Source: Thiogranum sp.
GTDB lineage: Bacteria; Pseudomonadota; Gammaproteobacteria; DSM-19610
Assembly: GCA_030148915.1 (NCBI GenBank)
Contig: JASBSN010000069.1
Span: 1 to 55,290 of the forward strand
Reading direction: 5' to 3'
Length of the DNA: 55,290 nt
Made by a program: the position numbers and the translations under genes. Below the pieces are notes generated by a model. It searched no databases and was not told where the DNA came from. It was given only the letters and a program-made list of their open reading frames with translations. Shown here piece after piece: positions 34,679 through 43,691 of the stretch (the stretch's first letter is position 1; each line of letters starts with the position of its first letter).

Positions 34679-35893
34679 TTAAAAAGTCAGTTCTCCCCAA
34701 AGCCAGAATTTATCGGTGTCGACGGCGAAGGCGTCGGCGTTGTAGCTGGCGTATTTGATGCCAGCGGTGTAGTTCTTGGCGAATTTCCTGGCTGCCAGCA
34801 AGTCGACTTCGCTGCCGTAGTCAGCGCCGCCCTTGTCGGCTTGGAAATCGTGGTAGACACCGAGCAACTTCACTCCCTTGAGTGTGCCGCTGAGCGCCAG
34901 GTAACTGTCCTGCAGGCCATTAACGGGTGTGTTGAGGAACAGGTCTGCCCAGCCGTTGAAGGCGTGCTTGGTGGCCAGGGGGGTTTCAAAACCGCTGAAA
35001 CCGTCGGCACCGAGCAGCTCGTAGCCGAGCTTTGCGGTCACGCCGCTGATAGTGCCGCCAAGAATGAAGTGATAGTAATCGGCATCAATGCTGCTGTTGC
35101 CGTCTTCGTAGTCGCTCTGGTTGGCGTACTCCGCACGATACAGCAGTTTCAGGCCGCCGATCTCGTAGCCGCCGTCGAGATAGGCGCCCAGTGTTTGATT
35201 GGAGTTGGCACGCCGACCGCTGCTGGCGCTGTACTCCAGAAAATAGCCGTATACCGTCAGGTCGGCAAAGTCCAGACCGCTAAACGAGAGGTTGATTAAA
35301 TGGTCGCTCATATCGGTGTCAGTACCGAAAATGGTCTTCACGTTGTCGATATAGGCGTAGTTGAGGGTGATGTGGGGCAGCGAGGTGTTGACGAAACTCA
35401 CCGCATCGTAAGTCTGTTCGTTTTGTCGCCAACCAACATTGCCGAGAAAGCGGGCGTTGTCCCATATCAGGCGTTGCCGGCCGAGTTTCAACGTTGAATC
35501 GGGAATACCGCTGTAGGCCAAAAAGGCCTGGTTGACCTCGGTGTTGTCCGGATCGGCGATCACCGAGTACTGGCCTTTACCATTGCCGCCGGGGCCGCTG
35601 TTGTAGTCTTCGATCAGGGCTGAAGTGTTTTCCATTTCGGCGTAGGCTGTCAGGCCTTTGTAGTCGGCCGTGGCATAGCCGAGCCGCGTGCGAACGGTCA
35701 GGCCGTCGGCCTCTTTCAATGCGTTATCCTGATCTACGTGCTCGTAGCGCAGGCGGACATCGAGTTTGGGCTTTCCGCCACCGAGGGCCTCGGTAAAGGT
35801 ACCGGCGCGGGCGCTACCGGTGATTGCGAGCAGGGCGGTGACAGTGAGAGCCGGAAGGCTTATCCGGTAGTGACTTGGGGTTGTTGTTTTCAT
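34679..35893 (-). CDS. outer-membrane porin (alginate-export/OprD-like beta-barrel)
   Basis: After a signal peptide ending ITGSARAG, the 404-residue protein is a series of amphipathic beta strands with short turns, and it ends in an aromatic residue (WLWGELTF), the outer-membrane assembly signal. The pattern LDVRLRYEHVDQDNAL, LGRQRLIWDNARFLGNVGWRQNEQTYDA is typical of the alginate-export/porin-like family found beside nitrate and other small-anion transporters. Its likely role is to bring the transporter substrate across the outer membrane; this is inference from position and shared sigma-54 control. The frame extends to 35974, but ATG 35893 with GGAG upstream begins the signal peptide. Confidence 0.8.
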   Translation of the reverse strand: MKTTTPSHYRISLPALTVTALLAITGSARAGTFTEALGGGKPKLDVRLRYEHVDQDNALKEADGLTVRTRLGYATADYKGLTAYAEMENTSALIEDYNSGPGGNGKGQYSVIADPDNTEVNQAFLAYSGIPDSTLKLGRQRLIWDNARFLGNVGWRQNEQTYDAVSFVNTSLPHITLNYAYIDNVKTIFGTDTDMSDHLINLSFSGLDFADLTVYGYFLEYSASSGRRANSNQTLGAYLDGGYEIGGLKLLYRAEYANQSDYEDGNSSIDADYYHFILGGTISGVTAKLGYELLGADGFSGFETPLATKHAFNGWADLFLNTPVNGLQDSYLALSGTLKGVKLLGVYHDFQADKGGADYGSEVDLLAARKFAKNYTAGIKYASYNADAFAVDTDKFWLWGELTF

Positions 35894-36404
35894 TGCTTGG
35901 GTGCTCCAGTTACAGTTGATCTTCTGTGCCCGAGCATTCTCTTGCGGCTCAGGCGTTGGTATAGGCGCGGCCACTCCGGTCCGGTAACTGTGTCACCGAA
36001 AACAGTGGCGTCTAGGAGGATCTCGCGCCGCAGCGGCGATGGGACGCCCTCGCATGCGGCGTGAATCGGGCGGCTGATCAGCACCGCTTTCACCGGGTCT
36101 CAAACTCCGTATGAATACTTTAGGAAGCGCGGTAGCAAAGGCTGTGCCATAGAATGCAAACAATTGATCTGCGTGATATGGGCCGATAATTGCTCGACGC
36201 CAGGTCGGAACCGCTGCACGATATTGAACCATCGTGAGGCCGCGATTCCCGCTTTCGGTGCGCACTGCGTTGCGAGCGTGGAGCCGCGGCGGGGTCGACG
36301 CTTCGCTACTGCAGTCATTTTTGCGGCACCCATCGCCGGCGGCACAGGCATTGCTTGTAAGCCCGTCAAACACCTGAAGGCACAAGTAACACAAGGCGGA
36401 CGTT
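35894..36404. other. 511-bp divergent regulatory region between porin and glgC
   Basis: Non-coding. It contains the sigma-54 promoter for the porin (36135-36149, minus), an IHF-like site (36157-36169), an inverted repeat CACGAT...ATCGTG (36217-36236) and, on the plus strand, the glgC ribosome-binding site AAGGCGGA. The porin leader of about 230 nt has no motif I recognise. No clear sigma-70 promoter for glgC could be picked out. Confidence 0.6.
36135..36149 (-). promoter_or_regulatory. sigma-54 promoter of the porin gene
   Basis: On the minus strand TGGCAC-AGCCT-TTGC is a full match to the -24/-12 consensus with correct spacing. Transcription would start near 36123. Two helical turns upstream is GATCAATTGTTTG (36157-36169), a near match to the IHF consensus, common at sigma-54 promoters. 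The enhancer-binding regulator site is not certain; the inverted repeat at 36217-36236 is at a suitable distance. Confidence 0.75.
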
Positions 36405-37625
36405 ATGCTGAATAAGACACTGGCAGTGATTCTCGCCGGCGGAGTCGGGTCGCGATTGCATCCACTGACTGCAGATCGCGCCAAGCCAGCGGTGCCGTTC
36501 GGGGGGAAATACCGCATTATCGACTTCACCCTGGCTAATTGTCTGCACTCAGATATTCACCGGGTGCTGGTGCTGACACAGTACAAGTCGCATTCGCTGC
36601 AAAAACATTTGCGTGACGGATGGTCGATCTTTAACCCCGAACTGGGCGAATACATCACCCCGGTTCCACCGCAGATGCGTGTTGACGGCGGCTGGTATTC
36701 GGGCACCGCCAATGCTATTTATCAGAATCTGTACATGATCGAGCGCAGCGACGTCGACTGGATAGTGATTCTTGCCGGCGATCACATCTATCGCATGGAT
36801 TACGCCGAAATAATCAAGGCGCACATCGAGCGTCAGGCGAACATCAGCATCGCTTGCATGGAGGTGCAGATGGAGGAGGCGTCTGCGTTCGGTGTCATGC
36901 AGGTAGACGACGATGAGCGCGTCCTGGGTTTCGAGGAGAAACCGCAGCGCCCGAAACCGTCACCGCACAGTCAGGATCGCGCGCTGGCGTCGATGGGAAT
37001 ATATGTTTTCGGCAAGCAGTTGCTGCTGGACGTGTTGCGCGCTGATCACGACAACGCCGCATCCAGTCACGACTTCGGCTGTGACATCCTGCCCTCTATG
37101 ATCGAGCGCGGCGGCGCCTATGCCTATCGCTTTGGTGGCAGCAGTGGGCGCGTTTCTCCCGATCGGTATTGGCGTGATGTAGGCACGCTCGATGCCTATT
37201 ATGCTGCCAGTATGAGTCTGCTCGACCCCGTGCCGCCTCTGGACCTGTACCAGGCGGACTGGAATATTCGCACTTATCAGGAGCAGACACCCCCGGCGCG
37301 TACCGTCCCGGGCGAATCCGGCACCGAAGGGGTGTTTGTCAACTCCATTGTCTCCGGCGGCACGGTGATCACCGGCGGCGCTGTCAACCATTCGATTCTG
37401 TTCTCCAATGTTCGCGTCGGTGATGAGGCCATTGTCGAGGACGCTATTGTGTTCAACGGCGTGGTGGTGGGCGACGGTGCCCATGTCACGCGGTGTATTA
37501 TCGATAAAGGCGTGGTGATACCGCCCGGAGAAACGATTGGTGTTGATGCGGCGCGCGACGCCGAGCGCTTTCAGGTGTCAGAGGCCGGTATCGTCGTCAT
37601 CCCCAAGCAGTTCAGGTTCCGTTGA
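36405..37625 (+). CDS. glgC: glucose-1-phosphate adenylyltransferase GlgC
   Basis: GlgC makes ADP-glucose from ATP and glucose-1-phosphate, the regulated step of glycogen synthesis. The 406-residue protein has [57 protein letters not shown] and the C-terminal left-handed beta helix ([30 protein letters not shown]). No glgA, glgB or glgP is near. Its last 48 bp overlap the antisense end of the TIGR03790-type gene. Confidence 0.95.
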   Translation: MLNKTLAVILAGGVGSRLHPLTADRAKPAVPFGGKYRIIDFTLANCLHSDIHRVLVLTQYKSHSLQKHLRDGWSIFNPELGEYITPVPPQMRVDGGWYSGTANAIYQNLYMIERSDVDWIVILAGDHIYRMDYAEIIKAHIERQANISIACMEVQMEEASAFGVMQVDDDERVLGFEEKPQRPKPSPHSQDRALASMGIYVFGKQLLLDVLRADHDNAASSHDFGCDILPSMIERGGAYAYRFGGSSGRVSPDRYWRDVGTLDAYYAASMSLLDPVPPLDLYQADWNIRTYQEQTPPARTVPGESGTEGVFVNSIVSGGTVITGGAVNHSILFSNVRVGDEAIVEDAIVFNGVVVGDGAHVTRCIIDKGVVIPPGETIGVDAARDAERFQVSEAGIVVIPKQFRFR

Positions 37626-38930
37626 TACCGAGGGCAGGTGAGCGCCGCGCGCCGGCAAGTTCTCGGGGCCGACGAGCCGGTAATAGCCGTTACCGGGTCG
37701 CGGCAACACAAATTCGTTCTGGTGATAGTGCACCCTTAGCAGGCCGAGGGTGCGCCACGGACCGACGGGAAAGTCCGCGTAAGCCAGCCGGTAGATGCCC
37801 GCCAACAGGTCACCGGTGGAGACCCGCAGGTGCTCTTTTTCCGGGCGCAGCTGTACACGGTCGAACGGTGCGGCCAGGGGGTCACCGATAAAGATTCCTT
37901 CGCCGGGTTGTTGCACGCTCTGCCAGTACGCTTCCAACAGCGTTCTGCCGCTGCTGTACATATCCATGAGGATTTCTGGGTTGGGAAATTTCCCGGGCAG
38001 ATTGCAAGGCTCCACGACCGTGCCGTAGCTGCCGGTGGCGCCGGCCTGCAGCCAGCGCAGGGCGCTCATTTGTCTGCTGTCGGTCAGCTGCCCGCCGCTG
38101 GAGGTGAGGTGATCGGCGATAGCACCCGGCAGGAAGTGCAAGGTGTCAAGATGCAGCACTCGTGCGCGGCCGGTGAAATAAAACAGTATGTCGTCGCGCT
38201 CACGTAAGGCGTCGGTGACGACAATACGGGTTTCGATGCGGTCTCGCATGCGCGCTTGGGCACGTGGATAAAACCGTGCCCGTACATTGCGCGCCCGGTC
38301 ACTCGTGCTGACCAGATACGCGGTGCCCTCGGGCAGACTGCCGTCAGCGGCGAGGCCGCGATCGATCAGGGCGCGCGCGTCGGCGAGATTTTCCGCCGCA
38401 ATGCTGATGCTCGGCCGGACACCCAGATCGTGCCAGGGAGCGGCGCCGGTATAGCCGTAGTAGGGGCTATGGCGGGTGGCAGCGCATTGACGGCTGGAAC
38501 ACCAGGCGCGGTCGTAGCCGAAGCTCAGCGCCGCGGTGAAAGACATACAGCCGACCCGGTACGGCGCCGCCCAGGTGATTGCATAGGCCAGAATCCGCGC
38601 CACCGTGGCGCGCTCCACCGCTGCTTTGAGCCGAGTAAACTCCTCGACAGACATGCGCGACCGGCCCGGCTCGAAACGCACATGCAGCAGGTTCTCGGGT
38701 GGCAGTTTTCGTGCCTGCATGTAATAGGCGCCGATCTGCACGCTGAGTGGATCGGCGTCGTTGACGATCACCGCCAATTCGTCGGCCCGCAGTCGGTATT
38801 TGGGCAACTCCAGGTGGGGCGTCGTCCCCGCACCGCTGGTAAACGGTAGCCACAGTAGGCAGAGCATTACGCTGCGCCAGCGCGACAGGACCAGGAGCCT
38901 CTTTCCAGCCGTTGCGATCATGGTCGCCAT
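37578..38930 (-). CDS. TIGR03790 family secreted protein
   Basis: A roughly 450-residue protein of unknown role. The N-terminus has a hydrophobic segment (SVMLCLLWLPFTSGAG) that looks like a signal. The body contains ELAVIVNDADPLSVQIGAYYMQARKLPPENLLHV, the hallmark of TIGR03790 proteins, and later SYGTVVEPCNLPGKFPNPEILMDMYSSGRTLLEAYWQSVQQPGEGIFIGDPLAAPF, resembling the C-terminal block of the same family. The frame is open to a TTG at 38969; the ATG at 38930 or 38921 is more likely. It converges with glgC, overlapping it by 48 bp, and diverges from the DUF2970 gene. Confidence 0.65.
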   Translation of the reverse strand: MATMIATAGKRLLVLSRWRSVMLCLLWLPFTSGAGTTPHLELPKYRLRADELAVIVNDADPLSVQIGAYYMQARKLPPENLLHVRFEPGRSRMSVEEFTRLKAAVERATVARILAYAITWAAPYRVGCMSFTAALSFGYDRAWCSSRQCAATRHSPYYGYTGAAPWHDLGVRPSISIAAENLADARALIDRGLAADGSLPEGTAYLVSTSDRARNVRARFYPRAQARMRDRIETRIVVTDALRERDDILFYFTGRARVLHLDTLHFLPGAIADHLTSSGGQLTDSRQMSALRWLQAGATGSYGTVVEPCNLPGKFPNPEILMDMYSSGRTLLEAYWQSVQQPGEGIFIGDPLAAPFDRVQLRPEKEHLRVSTGDLLAGIYRLAYADFPVGPWRTLGLLRVHYHQNEFVLPRPGNGYYRLVGPENLPARGAHLPSVSTEPELLGDDDDTGL

Positions 38931-39182
38931 GCTACGCAGGAGCTCGGTCGATGAGAAGTCGGATGACAATGTGAGCGCTGCGCTGGGCCTCGCCGCGCGC
39001 GGATTGAATGCGCACGGCGGCGCCCGCTTCGGCGAATAACGCCTCCAGACAGCGCCGCTCCACGCCCGCCCCGCCTCAGGCGGTTAGTGGCCCGGGGCGG
39101 GGGAGCTGGAGTCTGTTGTTTCAACGCCGTGGGGTAGAATGTGGTCTAATTACGGGGTGGCAAAATCTATACAGGAGGCAGC

Positions 39183-39410
39183 GTGGAGCAAGACCCGGCT
39201 TCAGATCGGCGGCGGCAGTCGCTCGGCAGTGTGATTGGCAGCGTGTTCGCTTCCATGTTCGGCGTTCAGAGCAGCCGTAAACATCAGGAAGACTTCAAGC
39301 GCGGCAGCGCCAAGATTTACATCGCCGTCGGGCTGCTCGCCACCTTGGCATTCATTGTTACCGTTTGGGGCGTGGTGCAGCTGGTAGTGGCGGTCGCCGC
39401 CAAGCCCTGA
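39183..39410 (+). CDS. DUF2970 family small membrane protein
   Basis: A 75-residue protein with QSLGSVIGSVFASMFGVQSSRKHQEDFKRG followed by one transmembrane helix (AKIYIAVGLLATLAFIVTVW and onwards), the DUF2970 pattern. It starts with GTG preceded by a very strong AGGAGG. Function is unknown. It converges with the DUF3465 gene nine bases downstream. The 252 bp upstream, shared with the divergent TIGR03790-type gene, hold TAGAAT near 39135 as a possible -10 but no clear -35. Confidence 0.75.
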   Translation: MEQDPASDRRRQSLGSVIGSVFASMFGVQSSRKHQEDFKRGSAKIYIAVGLLATLAFIVTVWGVVQLVVAVAAKP

Positions 39411-39418
39411 GTCAGCGC

Positions 39419-39865
39419 CTACTGATAGATGCGGCCCTGATGGCGCAGCCAGCCGTCCGCGTGGCGCCCGTGTGGATCACGATGGGTCCAGTGCAGCACG
39501 CCGCCCTTGGCGTTCCATTCGTATTCGCCGTAAAACGACACTACGTCTCCCTCACGCAGCGCGTTGATGCGCGGCGCCAGATCGATATTGTGGGCGACAA
39601 GGATAGTCTGCGCGCCATCCAGACGCAGCACGAAACGCTGGTGTCGGCTGCCCTCCCGGTCGTCGGGGAGGATGCGTTTGACCGTTCCCTGGCCTTCGAC
39701 CTGAATATTGTTGCGATGGTCTCTGAAGGCCTCGCGAATGGCGTAGGCCGGCGCCGCGGCAGGCGCCACCGGTTCTGGGCCGGGTAGTCCCTGGCGGTCA
39801 AAATAGGAATATCCGGCCGCCGCCAACACCGCGGCCAGAGCAAGAGCTTTGCCGGAATTTTTCAT
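39419..39865 (-). CDS. DUF3465 family exported protein
   Basis: A 148-residue protein with an N-terminal hydrophobic signal or anchor (ALALAAVLAAAGYSYF), a Pro/Ala-rich linker and a compact domain: VEGQGTVKRILPDDREGSRHQRFVLRL, then TILVAHNIDLAPRI, LREGDVVSFYGEYEWNAKGGVLHWTHRDPHGRHADGWL. That conserved end, GGVLHWTHRDP, is the DUF3465 signature; the fold is probably an OB-like barrel. No function is known. It lies downstream of valS on the same strand. Confidence 0.75.
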   Translation of the reverse strand: MKNSGKALALAAVLAAAGYSYFDRQGLPGPEPVAPAAAPAYAIREAFRDHRNNIQVEGQGTVKRILPDDREGSRHQRFVLRLDGAQTILVAHNIDLAPRINALREGDVVSFYGEYEWNAKGGVLHWTHRDPHGRHADGWLRHQGRIYQ

Positions 39866-39964
39866 AGGCTCGGCAGTTTACAGCGGTGCGCCCGGCGGCG
39901 AAAGCCGCCAAGGCCGGGTGACGCTCGAGCGCAGGGTGGCAAAGTCCCGGCGCTGCGCTTGCGG

Positions 39965-42784
39965 CTACAGGGCGCTGATTTTCGCCAGCTGTTGTTCCAA
40001 CTGACCGATCGCCGCGCGCAGCTCATCGGCTTTGCTCTTTTCTTTGGCGACGACCGCCTCGGGGGCCTTGTCGACGAACCCGGCGTTGTTCAGCTTGCTT
40101 TCGCTGCGTTGCAGATCGGTGCGCCGTTTCTCCAGTTCCTTGTTGAGACGGGCGTGTTCGGCCTGCTTGTCGATTAAACCGGCCATCGGCACCAGCAGCT
40201 TCATTTCGCCGATCAGCGCAGTGGCCGACTCGGGCGCCTGTTGCTCGTCGAGCCATTCAATCGAAGCGACCCGGCCGAGAGCGGTAATGTAGTGACGGTT
40301 CTGTTCCAGCCGCTGTCGATCGATTTCGCCGCCGTTTTGCAACAGCACCGGCAGCGCCTTGCGTGGATCGATATTCATGCCGCTGCGGATCTGGCGCACC
40401 CCCAGCACGAATTGCTTGACCCAGTCAATTTCCGCCACCGCCGCGGTGTCGACCGGAGCGGGTGTTTGGCCGGGGTAGGGTCGGCGCATAATGGTCTCAG
40501 CCGATACGCCCGCCAGCGGCGCGACGCGTTGCCAGATCTCCTCGGTAATAAACGGCACGATAGGATGCGCCAGTCGCAGCACCGTTTCGAGTACGCGCAC
40601 CAGCGTATGACGGGTGCCGCGGCGCGCAGCCTCGCTCGTCTTGGTGTCGTTCAACACCGATTTGGACAGCTCCAGGTACCAGTCGCAGTATTCGTCCCAG
40701 ATAAAGGTATAGATAGCCTGCGCGGCGAGATCGAGGCGATAGGTGGCGAAGCTGTCGATCACCTGTTGTTCGGTCTGCTGCAGCGCTGAGACGATCCAGC
40801 GGTCGGCGCCAGACAGCTCGAGCTCGCCGCCCTCCTGTGCACAATCGTGCCCCTCGGTGTTCATCAGCACGTAGCGTGCGGCGTTCCAGAGCTTATTGCA
40901 GAAGTTACGGTAACCCTCGGTACGCTGCAGGTCGAAGTTGATATCGCGCCCGGTTGAGGCCATGGCAGCAAAGGTAAAACGCAGTGCGTCGGTGCCAAAC
41001 GAGGGGATCCCGTCGGGGAAATCACGCCGCGTCTGTTTGGCGATTTTTTCCGCCAGGTGCGGCTGCATGAGGCTGCCGGTGCGTTTTTCCACCAGTGCGT
41101 CGAGCTCAATGCCGTCGATCAGATCGATGGGATCGAGCACGTTGCCCTTTGATTTGGACATCTTGTGGCCGTGCGCGTCGCGTACCAGGCCGTGAATATA
41201 GACTTCACGGAAGGGCACCTGGTCCATAAACTTAAGACCCATCATGATCATGCGCGCCACCCAGAAAAAGATGATGTCAAAGCCGGTGACGAGCACACTG
41301 GTCGGGTAGAAGGTTTCCAGTCGCGCGCTCGGCCGCGGCCAGCCCAGGGTTGAGAAGGGCCACAGCGCGGAGCTGAACCAGGTATCCAGTACGTCTTCGT
41401 CCTGGCGCAGGCTCACACTGTCGTCCAGTTTGTGGCCTTTGCGTACCTCCGCCTCGGAGCGTCCGACATAGACGTTGCCCTGCTCGTCATACCAGGCCGG
41501 TATGCGGTGACCCCACCAGATCTGGCGTGATATGCACCAATCCTGAATGTTGCGCATCCAGTCGAAGTAGGTGTTTTTCCAGTTGTCCGGTACAAAACGG
41601 ATGTCGCCGTTCTCCACCGCCTTGATCGCCGGTTCGGCGAGCGGCTGAATTTTCACGTACCACTGGTCGGTCAGAAAGGGCTCAATTACCGCTCCGGAGC
41701 GGTCGCCCCGCGGGACCATCAGCTTGTGGGCGTCGATTTTTACCAGCAAATCACGCGCTTCCAAATCGGCGACGATCTGTTTGCGCGCCTGGAATCGCTC
41801 CATGCCGATATAGTCGGAGGGGATCAACGCGGCTTCGTTCTCCTCGTTATAGCGGATCGTGGCGTCGGCGGTCAGTATATTGATCAGCCCACCATGCGGC
41901 TGTGCGGCGATGGCCAATTCGTCGCGGTGGCGCAGCCACACCGCATAGTCGTTGAAATCGTGCGCGGGGGTGATTTTCACGCAGCCGGTGCCAAATTCCG
42001 GGTCGACGTAATCATCGGCGATAACCGGAATACGGCGGCCGGTGAGCGGCAGTTCGACAAATTCACCCAGCAGATGCTTATAGCGCTCGTCGCCCGGGTG
42101 CACCGCCACCGCGCAGTCACCCAGTAGCGTCTCGGGGCGGGTGGTGGCCACCACCAGGTCGCCGGTGCCGTTACTGAGGGGGTAGCGCATGTGCCAGAGG
42201 CTGCCATTCTCTTCCTGCGACAGCACTTCGAGGTCGGAGATGGCGGTGTGCAGCACCGGGTCCCAGTTGACCAGCCGTTTGCCGCGGTAGATCAAACCCT
42301 CTTCGTGCAGCCGCACGAACACTTCAGTGACCGCTTCGGAGAGCCCCTCGTCCATGGTGAACCGCTCGTGGCTCCAGTCCAGCGAGGCACCCATGCGGCG
42401 CAATTGCCGGGTGATGTGTCCACCGGAGGTTTTTTTCCACTGCCAGACGCGCTCAATGAACGCCTCCCGGCCCAGGTCGTGACGGCTTTTGCCCTCGGCC
42501 TCGAGTTGGCGCTCGACCAGCATCTGCGTGGCGATGCCGGCGTGATCGGTGCCGGGTTGCCACAAGGTGCTGTGCCCGCGCATACGGTGAAAGCGCGTCA
42601 GGGCATCCATGAGGGTGTCCTGGAAGGCGTGACCCATGTGCAGACTGCCGGTGACGTTGGGCGGCGGGATCATGATGCAGTAGGGTGGCTTATCGCTGTC
42701 GGTGGCGGGGGCGAAGTAGCCGCGCTCTTCCCAAGTCTGATACCAGCGTTGCTCGATGCTGCGGGGGTCGTAGGTTTTTTCCAT
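39965..42784 (-). CDS. valS: valyl-tRNA synthetase ValS
   Basis: ValS charges tRNA-Val and hydrolyses mischarged threonyl products. The 939-residue enzyme has the class I motifs HIGH as GSLHMGHA (about 45-52) and KMSKS as [10 protein letters not shown], the editing (CP1) domain with [20 protein letters not shown], the anticodon-binding domain with [10 protein letters not shown] and a C-terminal coiled coil ([47 protein letters not shown]). It ends the minus-strand pepA-holC-valS operon. Confidence 0.97.
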   Translation of the reverse strand: MEKTYDPRSIEQRWYQTWEERGYFAPATDSDKPPYCIMIPPPNVTGSLHMGHAFQDTLMDALTRFHRMRGHSTLWQPGTDHAGIATQMLVERQLEAEGKSRHDLGREAFIERVWQWKKTSGGHITRQLRRMGASLDWSHERFTMDEGLSEAVTEVFVRLHEEGLIYRGKRLVNWDPVLHTAISDLEVLSQEENGSLWHMRYPLSNGTGDLVVATTRPETLLGDCAVAVHPGDERYKHLLGEFVELPLTGRRIPVIADDYVDPEFGTGCVKITPAHDFNDYAVWLRHRDELAIAAQPHGGLINILTADATIRYNEENEAALIPSDYIGMERFQARKQIVADLEARDLLVKIDAHKLMVPRGDRSGAVIEPFLTDQWYVKIQPLAEPAIKAVENGDIRFVPDNWKNTYFDWMRNIQDWCISRQIWWGHRIPAWYDEQGNVYVGRSEAEVRKGHKLDDSVSLRQDEDVLDTWFSSALWPFSTLGWPRPSARLETFYPTSVLVTGFDIIFFWVARMIMMGLKFMDQVPFREVYIHGLVRDAHGHKMSKSKGNVLDPIDLIDGIELDALVEKRTGSLMQPHLAEKIAKQTRRDFPDGIPSFGTDALRFTFAAMASTGRDINFDLQRTEGYRNFCNKLWNAARYVLMNTEGHDCAQEGGELELSGADRWIVSALQQTEQQVIDSFATYRLDLAAQAIYTFIWDEYCDWYLELSKSVLNDTKTSEAARRGTRHTLVRVLETVLRLAHPIVPFITEEIWQRVAPLAGVSAETIMRRPYPGQTPAPVDTAAVAEIDWVKQFVLGVRQIRSGMNIDPRKALPVLLQNGGEIDRQRLEQNRHYITALGRVASIEWLDEQQAPESATALIGEMKLLVPMAGLIDKQAEHARLNKELEKRRTDLQRSESKLNNAGFVDKAPEAVVAKEKSKADELRAAIGQLEQQLAKISAL

Positions 42785-42868
42785 GCCAATCAGTCTGGGT
42801 TTGTCAGGGTGTGCGAAACGAGCGGCGATTATAGCGTAGAAATCCGCTGCTTCACGGCGCGCGCCGCG

Positions 42869-43243
42869 TCAGTCGCTCGTGCCCGGCTCGCGCGCACGTC
42901 CCATCACAGCGGCCAGCAGGCCCGGCAGGCTGAGTTGCAACTGCGTACAGATGTCTGCGGCGAGTTTCGGCGCCTGTTGCGCAACGCTCTGGTTGATCAG
43001 TCGCGCGAGCTCCTGTTGCAGTAATTCCTCCATTTGCCGGGACACCAGTTTCTGCAGATCGCCGGACATGTCCTCGAGCAGGTGTTGCACGGCGCTGTCT
43101 TGCAGTACTCGGGCGATCAGCGCCGGATCCTCCAGTGCCGCTGGCGGCGCGCCGCGCGGCTCAGCTGCCAGCGCTTGCGCCGACAAGGGGTTGTCCAGCA
43201 GCGGTATGCCCTCGGCGTCTGTCGGGTAATTGTCTGAAGTCAT
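42869..43243 (-). CDS. hypothetical protein between holC and valS
   Basis: A 124-residue hydrophilic protein rich in Leu, Gln and Ala. The N-terminal third is Pro/Ala-rich and disordered-looking (GIPLLDNPLSAQALAAEPRGAPPA); the rest is predicted helical, with LLEDMSGDLQKLVSRQMEELLQQELARLINQ as a likely coiled coil. I do not recognise a family. ATGA overlap with the holC stop shows it is translated with holC; the valS start follows 84 bp downstream. A DNA-replication or division link is not supported by anything in the sequence. Confidence 0.6.
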   Translation of the reverse strand: MTSDNYPTDAEGIPLLDNPLSAQALAAEPRGAPPAALEDPALIARVLQDSAVQHLLEDMSGDLQKLVSRQMEELLQQELARLINQSVAQQAPKLAADICTQLQLSLPGLLAAVMGRAREPGTSD

Positions 43244-43674
43244 CCCTTTTTAATCTCGTGAGTGCGCAGTGGATAACCGCGTTCTTTATAAAAGCTGTAG
43301 CGTTTACGGCTCTGGCGGCGCACCTTGTCCTCGCCGTTGACCAACTCGGCGACGCGCTCAAAACGCGAAAAGAACAGCGGGACGTCGGCGGCGAGATTGA
43401 TCAGCACCTGGTGGCTGGCGTCGGGCTCGCTGTCATGACCGAGCTGCACTGCCAGCCGCGGGTCGCCCGCGTCCCGGTGGATGGCGTGGGGGATAAAGCT
43501 GTTTTGCTGAAACGTCCACAACAAGTCGTCGAGCTGCTGGGTCTGTTGCGCCGACTCGGTGTGCAGGTAGACACGATGACCCAGCCGGTAGGCCTTGTCG
43601 GTGAGACGGCAGGCGAACTGCATGCGCTGTTGCAGCCCGTCGCCGGGTAGGAGGTAGAAATCAACCTGGGTCAT
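43240..43674 (-). CDS. holC: DNA polymerase III chi subunit HolC
   Basis: HolC links the clamp loader to single-strand-binding protein. The 144-residue protein starts MTQVDFYLLPGDGLQQRMQF and contains CRLTDKAYRLGHRVYLHTES, the DDLLWTFQQNSFIPH block and INLAADVPLFFSRFERVAELVNG near the end. The frame is open to 43815, but ATG 43674 matches the family start. It follows pepA by 17 bp, the standard order. Confidence 0.93.
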   Translation of the reverse strand: MTQVDFYLLPGDGLQQRMQFACRLTDKAYRLGHRVYLHTESAQQTQQLDDLLWTFQQNSFIPHAIHRDAGDPRLAVQLGHDSEPDASHQVLINLAADVPLFFSRFERVAELVNGEDKVRRQSRKRYSFYKERGYPLRTHEIKKG

Positions 43675-43691
43675 GATCGCCTGTATCGATG

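Noticed and set aside
36250-36262. NtrC site upstream of the porin
   Set aside because: Only a single half (CGGTGC) matches; the other half is poor, so I did not call it.
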